The notes below the pieces were generated by a model that worked only from the letters and a program-made list of their open reading frames with translations, did not search any database and was not told the origin of the DNA. A stretch of DNA of 45,764 nt from Brevibacterium sp. (GTDB taxonomy: Bacteria; Actinomycetota; Actinomycetes; Actinomycetales; Brevibacteriaceae), in the NCBI RefSeq assembly GCF_022712115.1, contig NZ_JALAHB010000197.1, positions 1 to 45,764 of the forward strand, written 5' to 3'. The translations under genes were made by a program, and so were the position numbers. This document shows, one piece after another, positions 1 through 7,777 of this stretch (within the stretch, counting starts at the first letter, position 1; each line of letters starts with the position of its first letter).

Positions 1-199
1 CGGCGACCCCGCCGGCCCAAGCCGAGAGACTCCCGCGCCCCCGCCCGCCGCGGTCCGGGAGGCCGTTGCGCAGCATCTCCCGGCACACGGAGGCCAGCCC
101 GGCGGCAGCGGTGCGCATGAGCGCCTCGCCTCTGCCGGCCTCGAGCAGGGGTCTCTCAGCGGCACGGATCGCGGCGGCCGAGTATGCGGGGAGGGGCAT
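1..199 (-). CDS. nnrE: NAD(P)H-hydrate epimerase / dehydratase, N-terminal part (truncated by window edge)
   Basis: Repairs the damaged cofactors NADHX and NADPHX in the cytoplasm; in actinobacteria the epimerase (YjeF_N) and ADP-dependent dehydratase domains are usually fused. Only the first 66 codons are visible, running off the left edge. They read MPLPAYSAAAIRAAERPLLE and then a GEALMRTAAAGLA stretch, which matches the start of YjeF_N proteins (AYxxxxIRAAExxLL...LMxRAAxGLA). The ATG lies one base past the stop of the upstream amidohydrolase gene, so the two are probably co-transcribed. In related genomes this gene follows acpS directly; here about 13 kb of accessory genes separate them. 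Identification rests on a short N-terminus only, so whether the protein is bifunctional cannot be seen. Confidence 0.75.
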   Translation of the reverse strand, partial: MPLPAYSAAAIRAAERPLLEAGRGEALMRTAAAGLASVCREMLRNGLPDRGGRGRGSLSAWAGGVA

Positions 200-200
200 G

Positions 201-1535
201 TCAGCGCCCCTCTGCCGGCCCGGCAGCTCCAGGCACCTGCGCAGCATCGGCTGCCGCACGCTCGAGCCGACGCGCGGCGAGGTGGGCGAGGAAGAGCGCG
301 TTGCCGCCCAGCCCCTCGTCGGAGTGCTGGGCCCGAGGCGAATGGTTGACCTCCTGCTCCGCGGGGTCCGTGCCCGGCATCGCCGCTCCCACGTGCCCGT
401 ACGCGCCCGAGACGCGGGCCAGCACCCGGGAGAAGTCCTCGGACCCGGCACGCGGGTGCGGCACGGCGTGCGCCCGGTCCCCGCCGAAGAGGTCCGCGAA
501 CGTCTGCAGGTAGAACCGGGCCTCGGCGTCGTCATTCACGGTGGCCGGCAGGCGCGTGTCGAAGGTGACGTCCGCGCCCAGCCCGTGCGCCCCCAGGAAC
601 CGCTCCGCGAACCGGGGCAGCTCCTCCGCGCACCGGGCGGTGGCCTCCGGAGAGAAGGTGCGGACGCTGATGGAGAGCTCCGCGGTGTCCGGGATGACGT
701 TGGTCGCGGTGCCGCCGTGGAAGCTGCCCACCGTGAGCACCACGGGGTCGAAGGCGTTGAAGGAGCGGGACAGGTACTCCTGCAGCTGGCCGATGAGAGC
801 GGCGCCGGCCTCGATGGGATCTAGCGCGTCCTCCGGCCGGGAGGCGTGGCCCCCGCGACCGCGGACGGTGACGTCCATCGCGGAGAACGCCGCCATGTAG
901 GAGCCCTCGCGGGTGTAGGCGTGCCCCAGCGGCTGGTCGGCGGAGACGTGCAGGCCGTAGGCGCCCACCACCGGCACCCCGGCGGCGTCGAGCACACCCT
1001 CCTCGAGCATCTTCCCCGCACCGTCCCAGCCCTCCTCACCGGGCTGGAACATGAAGACGACATCGCCGGCGAGCGCGTCCCGCACGCCGTGCAGCAGGTG
1101 CGCCGCCCCTACGAGGCCCGCGGTGTGGAGGGCGTGGCCGCAGGCGTGCATGGTGCCGCGCTCGGAGGCGAAGGAGAAGCCGGTGGCCTCCGTCACCGGC
1201 AGTGCGTCCATGTCCCCGCGCAGCAGCACCGCCTGGTGGGACTCCGCCCGCCTCCCGCCGCGGAGCACGGCGACGATGCTGCTCAGCCCGCTGCCGGTGG
1301 TGATCTCCAGGTCCAGGCCGGAGAGCTCCTCGAGCACCTTGCGCTGCGTGGCCGGCAGGTCGAGGCCCACCTCCGCCTCCCGGTGCAGTGAGCGCCGCAG
1401 AGCCTGCAGCCGCGGCAGGACCGCCGTGGCATCGGCCGGGGTGGGCAGATGCGGTGCCGAGGTGCCGTGGGAGCCGTCCGTGTGTACCGCGGTCGCCGTG
1501 TGCTCTGTGTTCTCCGTGCGCTCTGTGCTGCTCAT
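201..1535 (-). CDS. M20D-family amidohydrolase (N-acyl amino acid / aminobenzoyl-glutamate hydrolase type)
   Basis: A cytoplasmic two-metal peptidase of the M20D family (AbgA, AbgB, hippurate and IAA-amino acid hydrolases), which cleave N-acyl or aryl amides of amino acids. Of 444 residues, the first ~45 are a Thr/His-rich extension; the fold begins at LRRSLHREAEVG. Visible motifs are RGDMDALP, HACGHALHTA (Cys and His metal ligands), FQPGEEG (catalytic Glu and ligand), GRGGHASRP of the lid domain, and a C-terminal VNHSP His. The usual HACGHD motif has Ala instead of Asp, although the ligands themselves are kept. The ATG is 6 nt after a TAGCCT -10 box, so the mRNA is probably leaderless. The gene is divergent from marR and one base from nnr. 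The substrate is unknown; the AbgT transporter and second M20 enzyme nearby suggest amino acid conjugates. Confidence 0.85.
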   Translation of the reverse strand: MSSTERTENTEHTATAVHTDGSHGTSAPHLPTPADATAVLPRLQALRRSLHREAEVGLDLPATQRKVLEELSGLDLEITTGSGLSSIVAVLRGGRRAESHQAVLLRGDMDALPVTEATGFSFASERGTMHACGHALHTAGLVGAAHLLHGVRDALAGDVVFMFQPGEEGWDGAGKMLEEGVLDAAGVPVVGAYGLHVSADQPLGHAYTREGSYMAAFSAMDVTVRGRGGHASRPEDALDPIEAGAALIGQLQEYLSRSFNAFDPVVLTVGSFHGGTATNVIPDTAELSISVRTFSPEATARCAEELPRFAERFLGAHGLGADVTFDTRLPATVNDDAEARFYLQTFADLFGGDRAHAVPHPRAGSEDFSRVLARVSGAYGHVGAAMPGTDPAEQEVNHSPRAQHSDEGLGGNALFLAHLAARRLERAAADAAQVPGAAGPAEGR

Positions 1536-1541
1536 GCGCCC

Positions 1542-1547
1542 AGGCTA
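1542..1547 (-). promoter_or_regulatory. -10 box of the M20D gene (leaderless)
   Basis: TAGCCT on the minus strand, ending 6 nt before the ATG at 1535, the spacing expected when transcription starts at the start codon. No good -35 hexamer is seen. Confidence 0.5.
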
Positions 1548-1621
1548 ATCCGCTCCGGCCGGTCCGGCGGGTTCCCTGCCATATCCGAGACGACGGTGTG
1601 AGGAAGGAGCCATGCCGGAAA

Positions 1622-1635
1622 ATTGCATAGGCAAT
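1622..1635. promoter_or_regulatory. MarR-type operator
   Basis: Perfect inverted repeat ATTGC-ATAG-GCAAT. It lies directly upstream of the -10 box and start of the marR gene, the classic form and place for a MarR-family autoregulatory site (TTGC-N4-GCAA). Binding here would cover the RNA polymerase site, so repression of marR and the following MFS gene is expected. Confidence 0.65.
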
Positions 1636-1638
1636 CTA

Positions 1639-1644
1639 TATAGA
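1639..1644 (+). promoter_or_regulatory. -10 box of marR (leaderless)
   Basis: TATAGA, 6 nt before the ATG at 1651 and just downstream of the operator palindrome. It supports a transcript starting at 1651 rather than translation from the earlier ATG at 1612. The AT-rich patch stands out in this GC-rich region. Confidence 0.5.
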
Positions 1645-1650
1645 TCTACG

Positions 1651-2097
1651 ATGTTGGACATGCCCAAGGACACCGCACAGGAGCTCGCAGCGCGACTCAT
1701 CGTCGGCGGGAGCGGCTTCGCACGGACCGCTTCACGCGGCGTGACCCGCGGCTTCTCCCTCGTGGCGATGCGCACGCTGTCCAACCTCAAGAAGGAGGGC
1801 GGCCTGCGGATCGGCGAGCTCGCACAGCGGGAGGGCATCGCCCAGCCGTCCATGACCAGCGCGGTCAACAGCCTGGCGAACGCCGGCCTCGTGACGCGGG
1901 AGCCGGATCCGGACGATGCGCGCGCGGCGGTGGTGACGCTCACCCCCGCCGGCAGCGCGGAACTCACCGCGTTCCGGCTGCGGACGGCGGATTCCGCGGC
2001 ACCGCTCATCGAGGCCCTCCCCGCGGAGGACCTCGCGGCGCTCACCCGCGCCGCGGAGCTGCTGGACCAGCTCACGGAACAGCTGCGCAGCCGGTGA
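1651..2097 (+). CDS. MarR-family transcriptional regulator
   Basis: A dimeric winged-helix repressor of 148 residues, the usual MarR size. The central region has the wHTH pattern GGLRIGELAQREGIAQPSMT, then an NSLANAGLVTREPDPDDARA wing with the conserved D-x-D-x-R and a LTPAGSAEL segment. MarR proteins commonly control drug or aromatic-acid exporters and release DNA on binding a small phenolic ligand. The start at 1651 is preferred because an operator palindrome and a -10 box lie between the longer ATG (1612) and this one. The MFS exporter gene follows, so this is a standard regulator-pump pair. The inducer is unknown. Confidence 0.9.
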   Translation: MLDMPKDTAQELAARLIVGGSGFARTASRGVTRGFSLVAMRTLSNLKKEGGLRIGELAQREGIAQPSMTSAVNSLANAGLVTREPDPDDARAAVVTLTPAGSAELTAFRLRTADSAAPLIEALPAEDLAALTRAAELLDQLTEQLRSR

Positions 2098-2192
2098 ATC
2101 ACCCGGCGCGGCAGCGGCCCGGCACCGCCCGCACGGCGGAGGCGGACACGATCCACACAGACGACAACCACAGAGGAGCTCCGACGCCCACG

Positions 2193-3539
2193 ATGACAGC
2201 ACAGACAGAGGCTCCGGCCCGCGCCGGCGCGAAGAGCGGCATGGCTGCAGATCACGGCACGGCGAGCACCGGCAGCGCGAAGAGCATGAAGCCGCACAAG
2301 GAGGGCTCGGTCCTCCACCAGCCGCCGGCGGTGTGGGCGATCGCCTTCGCCTGCGTCGTGTCCTTCATGGGGATCGGCCTCGTCGACCCGATCCTCCCTG
2401 CGATCAGTCACGACCTGAATGCCACCCCCGGCCAGACGATGCTGCTGTTCACCAGCTACCTGCTCATCACCTCGCTCGGGATGTTCTTCACCGGCTTCAT
2501 AGCCAGCCGGCTGGGCGTGCGCACCACCCTCATCGTCGGCCTCGTGCTGATCGTGGCCTTCGCGGCATTCGCCGGAGCCTCCGGAACCGTCGGTGAGATC
2601 ATCGGCTTCCGCGCGGGCTGGGGTCTGGGCAACGCGCTCTTCATCTCCACCGCGCTCGCCGCGATCGTCGGCGCGGCCAGCGGCGGCAGCGCGTCCGCGA
2701 TCATCCTCTACGAGGCGGCCATCGGCGTGGGCATGGCCGTGGGCCCGCTGCTCGGCGGGGTCCTGGGCAACGTCTCCTGGCGCGCCCCCTTCTTCGGTAC
2801 CGCCGCGCTCATGGCCGTGGGCCTCATCGCCATCGTCGCCATGCTCCGCACCGGCATGGCGCGCCCGGAGCCGGTCAGGCTCACCGCAGGCTTCCGCGCG
2901 CTGGGGAACCCGGCCCTGCTGACCTTCGGCATCGCCGCCCTCGCCTACAACTACGGCTTCTTCACGCTGCTCGCCTACTCTCCGTACCCGCTCGAGTCCG
3001 CCGCCGCGGCGCAGGGCATGGAGTTCGGCGCCCATGAGCTGGGCCTCGTCTTCTTCGGCTGGGGCCTCATGCTGGCGCTCTCGTCCGTGTTCGTCGCCCC
3101 GGTCCTCACCCGCAGGCTGGGCCTGCTCCCCACGCTCTTCACGATGCTGGGCCTGCTGGTGGTCTGCGAGCTCTCACTCGGCGCCTTCTCCTCCTCGGTC
3201 ACGGGGCTGACGGTGACCATCATCGTCGCCGGCTTCTTCCTGGGCGTCCTCAACACCGCGCTCACCGAAGCCGTCATGGAGGCCACCGATCTCCCCCGCC
3301 AGGTGGCGTCCTCGACCTACTCGGCCGTCCGCTTCCTGGGCGGCGCGGTCGCGCCGGCGGTCTCCGGCAGCATCGCCGCCTGGCTGGGCACCCCGGGGCC
3401 CTACTGGTTCGGCGCGGCTGCGGTGCTCATCGCGATCATCGTCCTGATCGTGGGCCGCAAGCACCTGAGCCACCTCTCCCGCCCGCACATGAACGCCGAG
3501 GCCGAGGCCCAGGCGATCACGGCCGGCGACGAGGTCTGA
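2193..3539 (+). CDS. MFS transporter, DHA1-like drug/metabolite exporter
   Basis: An integral membrane proton-driven exporter. From the chosen ATG it has 448 residues: about 45 polar, Ala/Lys-rich cytoplasmic residues, then roughly 12 helices starting at VWAIAFACVVSFMGIGLVDP. The loop after helix 2 reads ASRLGVRTT, a weak form of MFS motif A, and the GPLLGGVLG stretch in the fifth helix resembles the antiporter motif C (GxxxGPxxGG). A longer frame opens at GTG 2094, overlapping the marR stop (GTGA), but without a clear ribosome site; ATG 2193 follows a GAGGAG some 12 nt upstream. It probably shares the MarR-controlled transcript. The substrate is not predictable from sequence; export of a toxic aromatic that acts as MarR ligand is a reasonable inference. 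Confidence 0.85.
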   Translation: MTAQTEAPARAGAKSGMAADHGTASTGSAKSMKPHKEGSVLHQPPAVWAIAFACVVSFMGIGLVDPILPAISHDLNATPGQTMLLFTSYLLITSLGMFFTGFIASRLGVRTTLIVGLVLIVAFAAFAGASGTVGEIIGFRAGWGLGNALFISTALAAIVGAASGGSASAIILYEAAIGVGMAVGPLLGGVLGNVSWRAPFFGTAALMAVGLIAIVAMLRTGMARPEPVRLTAGFRALGNPALLTFGIAALAYNYGFFTLLAYSPYPLESAAAAQGMEFGAHELGLVFFGWGLMLALSSVFVAPVLTRRLGLLPTLFTMLGLLVVCELSLGAFSSSVTGLTVTIIVAGFFLGVLNTALTEAVMEATDLPRQVASSTYSAVRFLGGAVAPAVSGSIAAWLGTPGPYWFGAAAVLIAIIVLIVGRKHLSHLSRPHMNAEAEAQAITAGDEV

Positions 3540-3564
3540 GCGCACCTCCCCGTCGGGACGCGGG

Positions 3565-3606
3565 AAGCCTCCCCTCGAGCGCACACGCGCGATCGAGGGG
3601 AGGCTT
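3565..3606. terminator. Bidirectional terminator between MFS and LysR genes
   Basis: Perfect 14-bp inverted repeat (3565-3578 with 3593-3606), starting AAGCCTCCCC, with a 14-nt loop. It lies between two convergent genes 100 bp apart. The A/T-containing outer ends give short T-runs in both directions. Confidence 0.8.
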
Positions 3607-3638
3607 TCCGTGTGCACCGGCCCCTGGACAGCGGCCGG

Positions 3639-4550
3639 TCAGTGCGCCGTGTCTGCCTCCCCGCTCCGCAGCCGTGCGACGAGAAGACTGAGGAACTCCG
3701 CGCGGACCCTGTCCGGTGCGCTGTCCGCCGGAGTGTGGATCTGGACGCTGCGCCGGCCCAGACCCGCCTCGCCCAGGCGGACGAATCGCATCCCGTCCTC
3801 CAGCCGCGGGCCCAGCGGCGAGAGGAACGCGAGGCCGCCGCCCGCACGCACGAAGTCGAGGAGGGCGGCGCTGCTGTCCGATTCGAAGACGGGATCGAGG
3901 GCGATGCCGCGCTCCCGTGCGGCCTCGGCCAGCAGATCACGCTGAGAGCTCTGCCCAGCGAGGAGCGCATAGGGGTGTGACAGCGCCTCGCCGAGGGTGA
4001 GTCCGGACCGTTCGGCCACGGGGTGGCCGGCGGGCGCGACGGCGTGCATGTCGACCTGCAGCGCGTACTCCACGCGGACCCCGGGCGTGAGTCCGGTGAC
4101 GAAGCACGCGCCGATGTCCGCACGCGCCTCCCGGACCGCCCGGACCACGTCGTCGCTGGAGGCGACTGCGACCTCCACCCGCGCCTCGGGCCGCCGCTGC
4201 CGCAGGGATGCGGCCGCATGCGCGACCACAGGGCCGACGAACCCGCCGGAGCAGACCACGCGCAGCCGGCGGCTCCCGGGAGCCGCCTGCGCCAGATCAG
4301 CACGGAGCGCCTGCGCCTCGATCCTCGCCCGCCGCACATGCGTGAGCAGGCGGAAGCCCTGCGCGGTGAGCTCCATCCCCTGCCTGCGCCGGATGAAGAG
4401 CTGCGCTCCCAGCGACCGCTCCAGCTTGGCGATCTGCCGGCTCACCGCGGAGGCGTTGACCCGCAGTCTCCGGGCGGCGGCGCTGACGGAATCCGCCTCC
4501 GCGACTTCCCGGAAGTAGACGAGCTCCGCCGGCAGGAGGTCCTCGACCAT
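3639..4550 (-). CDS. LysR-family transcriptional regulator (AbgR-like position)
   Basis: A LysR-type activator/repressor of 303 residues: an N-terminal winged HTH (about residues 5-65, containing SVSAAARRLRVNASAVSRQIAKLE and LGAQLFIRRR), then a periplasmic-binding-protein-like effector domain. The start is MVEDLLPAELVYF at 4550, behind a purine-rich AAGGGG; the open frame continues 35 codons further upstream but that part looks like non-coding leader. It is divergent from an AbgT transporter and M20 peptidase operon, the same arrangement as E. coli abgR beside abgABT, so it probably controls that operon in response to a peptide-like conjugate. A T-N11-A dyad in the shared intergenic region is its likely site. 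Confidence 0.88.
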   Translation of the reverse strand: MVEDLLPAELVYFREVAEADSVSAAARRLRVNASAVSRQIAKLERSLGAQLFIRRRQGMELTAQGFRLLTHVRRARIEAQALRADLAQAAPGSRRLRVVCSGGFVGPVVAHAAASLRQRRPEARVEVAVASSDDVVRAVREARADIGACFVTGLTPGVRVEYALQVDMHAVAPAGHPVAERSGLTLGEALSHPYALLAGQSSQRDLLAEAARERGIALDPVFESDSSAALLDFVRAGGGLAFLSPLGPRLEDGMRFVRLGEAGLGRRSVQIHTPADSAPDRVRAEFLSLLVARLRSGEADTAH

Positions 4551-4625
4551 GATGCGCCCCCTTCGCCCCTCTTCCTCCGAGCGCCGGCCGCGCCGGCACC
4601 GCCCGATCACGCCCCAGCGCCTTCC

Positions 4626-4640
4626 TTGCCTGAAATGCAA
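4626..4640. promoter_or_regulatory. Candidate LysR-type binding site (T-N11-A dyad)
   Basis: TTGC-N7-GCAA, which contains the T-N11-A pattern typical of LysR recognition sites. It lies 76 bp upstream of the lysR ATG and about 75 bp before the start predicted from the -10 at 4696, the normal place for a LysR recognition site at the regulated promoter. Confidence 0.5.
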
Positions 4641-4695
4641 CACACCCGTGCGCAATCGGCTGTGCCTGACACCACCAGAACGGTATCTCCTTCAG

Positions 4696-4701
4696 TAGAT
4701 T
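4696..4701 (+). promoter_or_regulatory. Candidate -10 of the abgT-M20 operon
   Basis: TAGATT in the divergent intergenic region. No convincing -35 precedes it, as expected for an activator-dependent promoter. It would give a leader of about 93 nt before abgT. Confidence 0.35.
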
Positions 4702-4800
4702 GTCTCGAGTCGCTTCAGGCCGGCACCAGCAAATCGTGCAACTCGGTGCGCTCCGTGACCCAGTCCCGGACAGCTGCGCCATCAGTCATCGGAGACTTTC

Positions 4801-6324
4801 ATGAGCGCTTCCATGCCGTCAGATCAACGGTGCCGCAGCAGGTTCCTCAACTCCATCGAGTGGCTGGGGAACAAGCTGCCGGAGCCCATGATCATCTTCC
4901 TCTGGCTCATCCTGCTCATCGCGGTCGTCTCCGCCGCGCTCGCCGCCGCCGGCGTCTCCGTCATCCACCCGGACACCGGTGAGGACGTGCCCGTGCGGAG
5001 CCTGCTCAGCGGGGACGGACTGGTCTTCGTCCTCGAGGACACCGTCTCCAACTTCGTGGGCTTCGCCCCCGTGGGAACCGTGCTGACCATCATGCTCGGC
5101 ATCGGGCTCGCAGACAGGATCGGCCTGCTGGGCACCCTCATCCGCGCCGTCATGCTCGGCATGCCCGCATGGCTGCTGCCCTATGCGGTGTTCCTGGTCG
5201 CCAACGCCGCCACCATCGCCGCAGACGCCGCGTTCCTCATCATGCCGCCGCTCGCAGCCATCGTCTACCGCACGCTGGGCCGCAACCCCCTGGTGGGGAT
5301 CGTCTCCGCATTCGCGGGTTCCTCGAGCGGCTACGGGTCCGGCTTCCTCATCACCTCGATGGAGCCGATGCTCGCGGGCATCACCAACGAAGCTGTCGCG
5401 ATCATCGGCGACGGCCCCGTGGTCACGGCCGTCGACAACTATTTCTTCATGGTCGCGGCGGCCGTCCTGTGCACCCTGGTGGGCGGCTCCATCACACGGT
5501 GGATCGTCGAGCCACGTTTCGGGGCGTACACGGGTGAGCACACCGCCCGTGCGGAGCCCCTGACGACCGGCGAGAAGCGCGGCCTGTGGTGGGCCGGGAC
5601 CGCCGCGGCGCTGTACATCGGCCTCGTGGCCGTCGCAGCCCTCGTGCCGGACTCACCGCTGCAGAACGAGGACGGCGGGCTCGTGCCCTCGTCCCTGCTC
5701 TCCGGCGTGGTGCCTATCCTCCTCGTGTTCTTCACCCTGATGGCCCTCGCGTACGGCTTCGGCTCGCGCACGCTCACCTCCGGCAGGCAGGTGGTGGAGC
5801 ACTTCGCGGAGGCGATCGGCGGAATGCGCTTCTTCCTCGTCGTCATCTTCGTGATCTCCCAGTTCAGCGCCTACTTCAACTGGTCCAACATCGGCCTCTG
5901 GGTCTCCGTCAACGGCGCCGAGTTCCTCGTCGGCATCGGCGCCACCGGAGTGGGCGTGCTCGTGGGCGTGACCCTCATCTCCGCGCTGATCACGCTGCTC
6001 ATCACCAGCGGCACAGGACTGTGGGCGATCCTCGCCCCCATCTTCGTGCCGATGTTCATGCAGCTGGGCTTCCATCCCGCCGCCGTGCAGATGGCCTATC
6101 GCATCGGCGATTCCTCGACGTCGATGGTCACGCCCCTCATGCCGTACATGATCGTGATCCTCGGCTTCATGCGCGAATGGGACAGGAAGCAGGGGCTCGG
6201 GAACGTCATCTCGGCCACCGTGCCCTACGCCATCGGGGTCTTCGTCGCCCAGTCCGCCCTCTTCCTGGTGTTCTACTGGCTGGGACTCCCCCTCGGTCCG
6301 GGGGTGGGCTTCCGGCTCGACTGA
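4801..6324 (+). CDS. AbgT-family transporter
   Basis: A polytopic inner-membrane transporter of the AbgT family (TC 2.A.68), whose members import p-aminobenzoyl-glutamate or export sulfonamides. It has 507 residues, the normal family length. It opens with NSIEWLGNKLPEPMIIFLW, a family-typical first helix, and continues with DTVSNFVGFAPVGTVLT, an AADAAFLIMPPLAA segment, and a C-terminal SSTSMVTPLMPYM stretch, all AbgT signatures. The start ATG has GGAG 6 nt upstream. An M20 dipeptidase follows 45 bp downstream and a LysR gene is divergent, so uptake followed by hydrolysis of an acyl- or aryl-amino acid is likely. Whether it imports aminobenzoyl-glutamate, another dipeptide, or exports an antifolate cannot be decided from sequence. 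Confidence 0.88.
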   Translation: MSASMPSDQRCRSRFLNSIEWLGNKLPEPMIIFLWLILLIAVVSAALAAAGVSVIHPDTGEDVPVRSLLSGDGLVFVLEDTVSNFVGFAPVGTVLTIMLGIGLADRIGLLGTLIRAVMLGMPAWLLPYAVFLVANAATIAADAAFLIMPPLAAIVYRTLGRNPLVGIVSAFAGSSSGYGSGFLITSMEPMLAGITNEAVAIIGDGPVVTAVDNYFFMVAAAVLCTLVGGSITRWIVEPRFGAYTGEHTARAEPLTTGEKRGLWWAGTAAALYIGLVAVAALVPDSPLQNEDGGLVPSSLLSGVVPILLVFFTLMALAYGFGSRTLTSGRQVVEHFAEAIGGMRFFLVVIFVISQFSAYFNWSNIGLWVSVNGAEFLVGIGATGVGVLVGVTLISALITLLITSGTGLWAILAPIFVPMFMQLGFHPAAVQMAYRIGDSSTSMVTPLMPYMIVILGFMREWDRKQGLGNVISATVPYAIGVFVAQSALFLVFYWLGLPLGPGVGFRLD

Positions 6325-6369
6325 TCCGCGCTCCCCGCCCGCACCCGCTCTCCTCGAAAGGCCGCATCC

Positions 6370-7767
6370 ATGACAGCTCACTCCCCCACCCGCGCGGACG
6401 CCGTCGCCGCTGCACACGCTCGTGCGGACTCCGGCGCGCTCTTCACGGAACTCGCCCGGCGCGTCTCCCACCGGACCGTCAGCACCGACCCCCGGTCCTC
6501 GGCCGCCGTCCTCGACTATCTCGACGGCGAGCTGGGCCGCACCCTGAACGCGCTGGGCTTCGAGTGGCGCAGGTACGAGAACCCGGTCTCGCCCCGGCAC
6601 CCCTTCCTCATCGCGGAGAGGAGCGAGGAGGACGCCGCGTTCACGGTCCTCATGTACGGGCACGCGGACGTGCAGCCGCCGCAGGCGGAGAAGTGGAGCG
6701 AGGGCCTCGACCCCTGGACCCTGACCGAGCGGAACGGCCGCTGGTACGGACGCGGATCCGCGGACAACAAGGGGCAGCACACCATCAATCTCGCCGCCCT
6801 GGAGGAGGTCCTCGCCCTCTCCGGCGGCCGCTTGGGCTACAGCGTGAAGCTGCTCGTCGAATCCGGCGAGGAGACCGGATCGCCCGGCCTCAGCGAGTTC
6901 TGCGCGGCTCACCGTGAGGCCCTCGCCGCCGATGTCTTCCTCGCCTCCGACGGTCCGCGCATCTCCGCGGAGTCGCCCACCGTCTTCCTCGGCTCACGCG
7001 GCACCACCCTGCTGCGGCTGCGGGTGGATGAGAGGGAGCGCTCCCACCACTCCGGCAACTGGGGCGGCGTGCTCTCCAACGCCGGGACCATCCTCGCCGG
7101 TGCGCTGGCCTCACTCACGGATGCACGGGGACGGCTCCTCGTCGAGGAGCTCCGTCCCACGGAGATCGACCCTGCAGTGCGCCGCGCCTGCGCCGCGCTC
7201 GAGGTGGGAACCGACCCCGGCGACCCCACTCTCACCGAGGGCTGGGGAGAACCCGGGCTCACACCCGCAGAAAGGCTCTTCGCCTGGAACACGCTCGAGG
7301 TGCTCGACTTCCTCTGCGGCGACCCCCACAGCCCGGTGGGCGCGATCCCGGGCACCGCCCATGCGGACCTGCAGTTCCGCTACGTCGTCGGCTCCACGGC
7401 TCCGGCCGAGGTGGTCCCCGCAGTGCGCGGGCACCTGAACGCGCACGGATTCGACCGTGTACAGGTCGAGGACCGCGGCGGGATGGACGCCACCCGGCTG
7501 AGCCCCGAGAGCCCGTGGGCACGGCTGGCGATGGACTCGATCGCCGCCACCACCGGGGCCGAGGCCTCGCTGGTGCCGAACCTGGCCGGCACCATCCCGA
7601 ACGGAGCGTTCTCCGACGTGCTGGGGCTGCCCACGGTATGGATCCCGCACTCCCACCCCGGCTGCGCCCAGCACGCTCCCGACGAGCACATGCTCGCCTC
7701 CCTGGCGCGGGAGGCGATGGGCATCATGGCCGGTCTCTTCTGGGACCTCCGCTCCCACCGGCCGTGA
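6370..7767 (+). CDS. M20-family dipeptidase / carboxypeptidase
   Basis: A cytoplasmic di-zinc peptidase of 465 residues in the M20 carboxypeptidase/dipeptidase branch (ArgE/DapE/carnosinase-like), distinct from the M20D enzyme at 201-1535. Metal and catalytic motifs are all present: YGHADVQPP (HxD), RGSADNKG (bridging Asp), VESGEETGS (catalytic Glu and ligand Glu), LASDGPR (Asp ligand) and a C-terminal HSHPGCAQHAPDEHM with the last His. The lid domain lies between about residues 210 and 390. The start ATG has GAAAGG 9 nt upstream. It is probably translated from the abgT mRNA and would hydrolyse what AbgT brings in. Its end is only 10 bp from the end of the convergent TRAP permease gene. Confidence 0.87.
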   Translation: MTAHSPTRADAVAAAHARADSGALFTELARRVSHRTVSTDPRSSAAVLDYLDGELGRTLNALGFEWRRYENPVSPRHPFLIAERSEEDAAFTVLMYGHADVQPPQAEKWSEGLDPWTLTERNGRWYGRGSADNKGQHTINLAALEEVLALSGGRLGYSVKLLVESGEETGSPGLSEFCAAHREALAADVFLASDGPRISAESPTVFLGSRGTTLLRLRVDERERSHHSGNWGGVLSNAGTILAGALASLTDARGRLLVEELRPTEIDPAVRRACAALEVGTDPGDPTLTEGWGEPGLTPAERLFAWNTLEVLDFLCGDPHSPVGAIPGTAHADLQFRYVVGSTAPAEVVPAVRGHLNAHGFDRVQVEDRGGMDATRLSPESPWARLAMDSIAATTGAEASLVPNLAGTIPNGAFSDVLGLPTVWIPHSHPGCAQHAPDEHMLASLAREAMGIMAGLFWDLRSHRP

Positions 7768-7777
7768 GCCGCCGATC

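Noticed and set aside
1612-1650. Earlier ATG for marR with AAGGAG two bases upstream
   Set aside because: The spacing is too short for a ribosome site, and the operator and -10 box lie downstream of this ATG.
5586-6917. Long alternative frames over abgT and the M20 gene on both strands
   Set aside because: They are rich in Arg, His and Gly with no domain, and overlap genes with intact family motifs.
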